A stretch of DNA of 64,000 bases, from NCBI RefSeq assembly GCF_000003605.2, contig NW_003113394.1:1-64000 (forward strand), read 5' to 3'. The translations under genes were made by a program, and so were the position numbers. Under the pieces are notes generated by a model. The model searched no databases. It was not told where the DNA came from and saw only the letters and a list, made by a program, of their open reading frames with translations. This document shows positions 63,700-64,000 of the stretch, one piece after another. The stretch is from Saccoglossus kowalevskii (taxonomy: Eukaryota; Hemichordata; Enteropneusta; Harrimaniidae). How positions within the stretch are numbered: position 1 is the stretch's first letter; each line of letters opens with the position of its first letter.

Positions 63700-64000
63700 A
63701 CATTTATCTGTTAGCTATTGCAGTCATCACATTAATCTGTTAGCTATTGCAGTCATCACATTTATCTTTTAGCTATTGTAGTCATCACATATATCTGTTA
63801 GTTATGGCAGCCATCACATTTATCTGTTAGCAATTGCAGTCATCACATTTATCTCTTAGCTATTGCAGTCATCACATTTATCTGTTGGCTATTGCAGTAA
63901 TCACATGTATCTGTTAGTTATTGCAGCCATCACATTTATCTGTTAGCTATTGCAGCCATCTCATATATCTGTTAGCTATTGCAGTCATCACATTTATCTG
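63700..64000 (+). repeat. Segment duplicated from 23,424-23,724
   Basis: CTTTTAGCTATTGTAG, TATGGCAGCC (63,804/23,528), TTAGCAATTG, CATTTATCTCTTAG and TTGCAGTAATC keep offset 40,276 to the last base of the window, so the copy probably continues beyond it. Confidence 0.85.

Larger units (their letters stand above)
1..64000 (+). repeat. 29-bp satellite array filling the window
   Basis: Every stretch of the window reads as head-to-tail copies of a 29-bp monomer, TTAGCTATTGCAGTC followed by ATCACATTTATCTG. The period is measured from successive TTAGC starts and holds from first base to last. About 2,200 copies fit. The consensus is about 34% G+C, lacks CpG, contains one AluI site (AGCT), and has T over A on this strand. 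Most copies carry zero to three substitutions. Length variants recur: 27 bp (CATATCTCTT type), 28 bp (CACATTATCTG type), 30 bp (CTTTTAAG type) and 36 bp (internal 7-bp duplication). No copy in reverse orientation was seen, and no unique sequence longer than about 10 bases interrupts the array. Because 29 is not a multiple of 3, any reading frame cycles through all three registers and meets TAG (in TGTTAG) every 87 bases on this strand, so the array is non-coding. I do not recognise the family, and the host is unknown beyond being probably eukaryotic. Confidence 0.99.
61046..64000 (+). repeat. Type II array domain 14, running off the window
   Basis: GTGATCAC (61,460; 61,662; 61,690; 62,270-62,335; 62,472; 63,426; 63,455), GCAGCCATC, TGTTGGCTATTG, CATCCATTAATC and TTAGGTATTGCAG monomers define it. 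The stretch 62,755-63,050 matches 23,585-23,880, and the final 300 bases match 23,424-23,724. A unique CATTTACTGGTATCTG monomer lies at about 63,519-63,535. The array continues past base 64,000. Confidence 0.7.

Noticed and set aside
1-64000. CRISPR array
   Set aside because: The repeat length is in the right range, but units are directly adjacent with no unique spacers, and no cas-like gene is present.
1-64000. Telomeric repeat
   Set aside because: The 29-bp unit is not G-rich on either strand and does not resemble short telomeric units. A subtelomeric location remains possible but untested.
1-64000. Centromere protein B box
   Set aside because: The required TTCG plus CGGG pattern is not found. 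TTCG occurs in TTCGCTACTGCAG monomers, but the downstream CGGG half is missing.
1-64000. Transposon, retroelement or virus-derived insertion
   Set aside because: No target-site duplication, terminal repeat, poly-A tail or coding stretch interrupts the array; the longest private sequence is about 10 bases.
1-64000. tRNA, rRNA or structured small RNA gene
   Set aside because: No A and B boxes, cloverleaf arms or rRNA-like conserved stretches were seen. The short palindromes (TAGCTA, GTGATCAC, ATTGCAAT) are too small for a stable structure.

Overview
The whole 64 kb window is one uninterrupted tandem-repeat (satellite) array. I found no gene, RNA gene, transposon or unique flanking sequence. 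The monomer is 29 bp. Read on the + strand, its consensus is TTAGCTATTGCAGTC followed directly by ATCACATTTATCTG. It is about 34% G+C, has no CpG, and has more T than A (12 to 7). About 2,200 monomers lie head to tail, and I saw none in the opposite orientation. The array is already running at base 1 and still running at base 64,000, so both ends lie outside the window. An array this long and homogeneous points to a eukaryotic heterochromatic block (centromeric, pericentromeric, subtelomeric or knob-like). Nothing here identifies the species, and I do not recognise the monomer as a named satellite family.

The array is a mosaic. Most monomers differ from consensus by only a few bases, but diagnostic variants fall into two families of domains that alternate along the window. 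Type I domains (about 1-6,990; 12,840-20,095; 27,300-34,165; 36,186-49,400; 50,216-51,390; 54,061-55,670; 56,706-61,045) carry a 36-bp long monomer with an internal 7-bp duplication, CTTTTCGC monomers, a 30-bp CTTTTAAG monomer, TTGCCGTCATC monomers and a conserved block of about 300 bp built from ATTCATC, CATATCTCTT and TTTATTTG variants. Type II domains (about 7,000-12,840; 20,096-27,300; 34,166-36,185; 49,401-50,215; 51,391-54,060; 55,671-56,705; 61,046-64,000) carry GCAGCCATC monomers, the palindromic GTGATCAC variant, TATCAGTTAG and TGTTGGCTATTG monomers.

On top of this there are many higher-order duplications. Some are local tandem copies, with measured periods of 260, 377, 523, 721 and 1,044 bp. 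Others are long-distance copies of 0.3 to 1.4 kb, up to about 48 kb apart. Together they suggest repeated unequal exchange and block copying inside the array. Several domain boundaries coincide with out-of-register monomers that look like breakpoint scars, for example at 6,945, 20,090, 34,175, 36,183, 49,401 and 61,048.

No undescribed gene system is supported. The interesting content is the array itself: its two-domain mosaic, its higher-order units, the breakpoint monomers, and a GATA-type hexamer (TTATCT, read as AGATAA on the other strand) in most monomers. Coordinates of duplications were worked out by hand from marker positions. Domain boundaries are good to roughly one to a few monomers.
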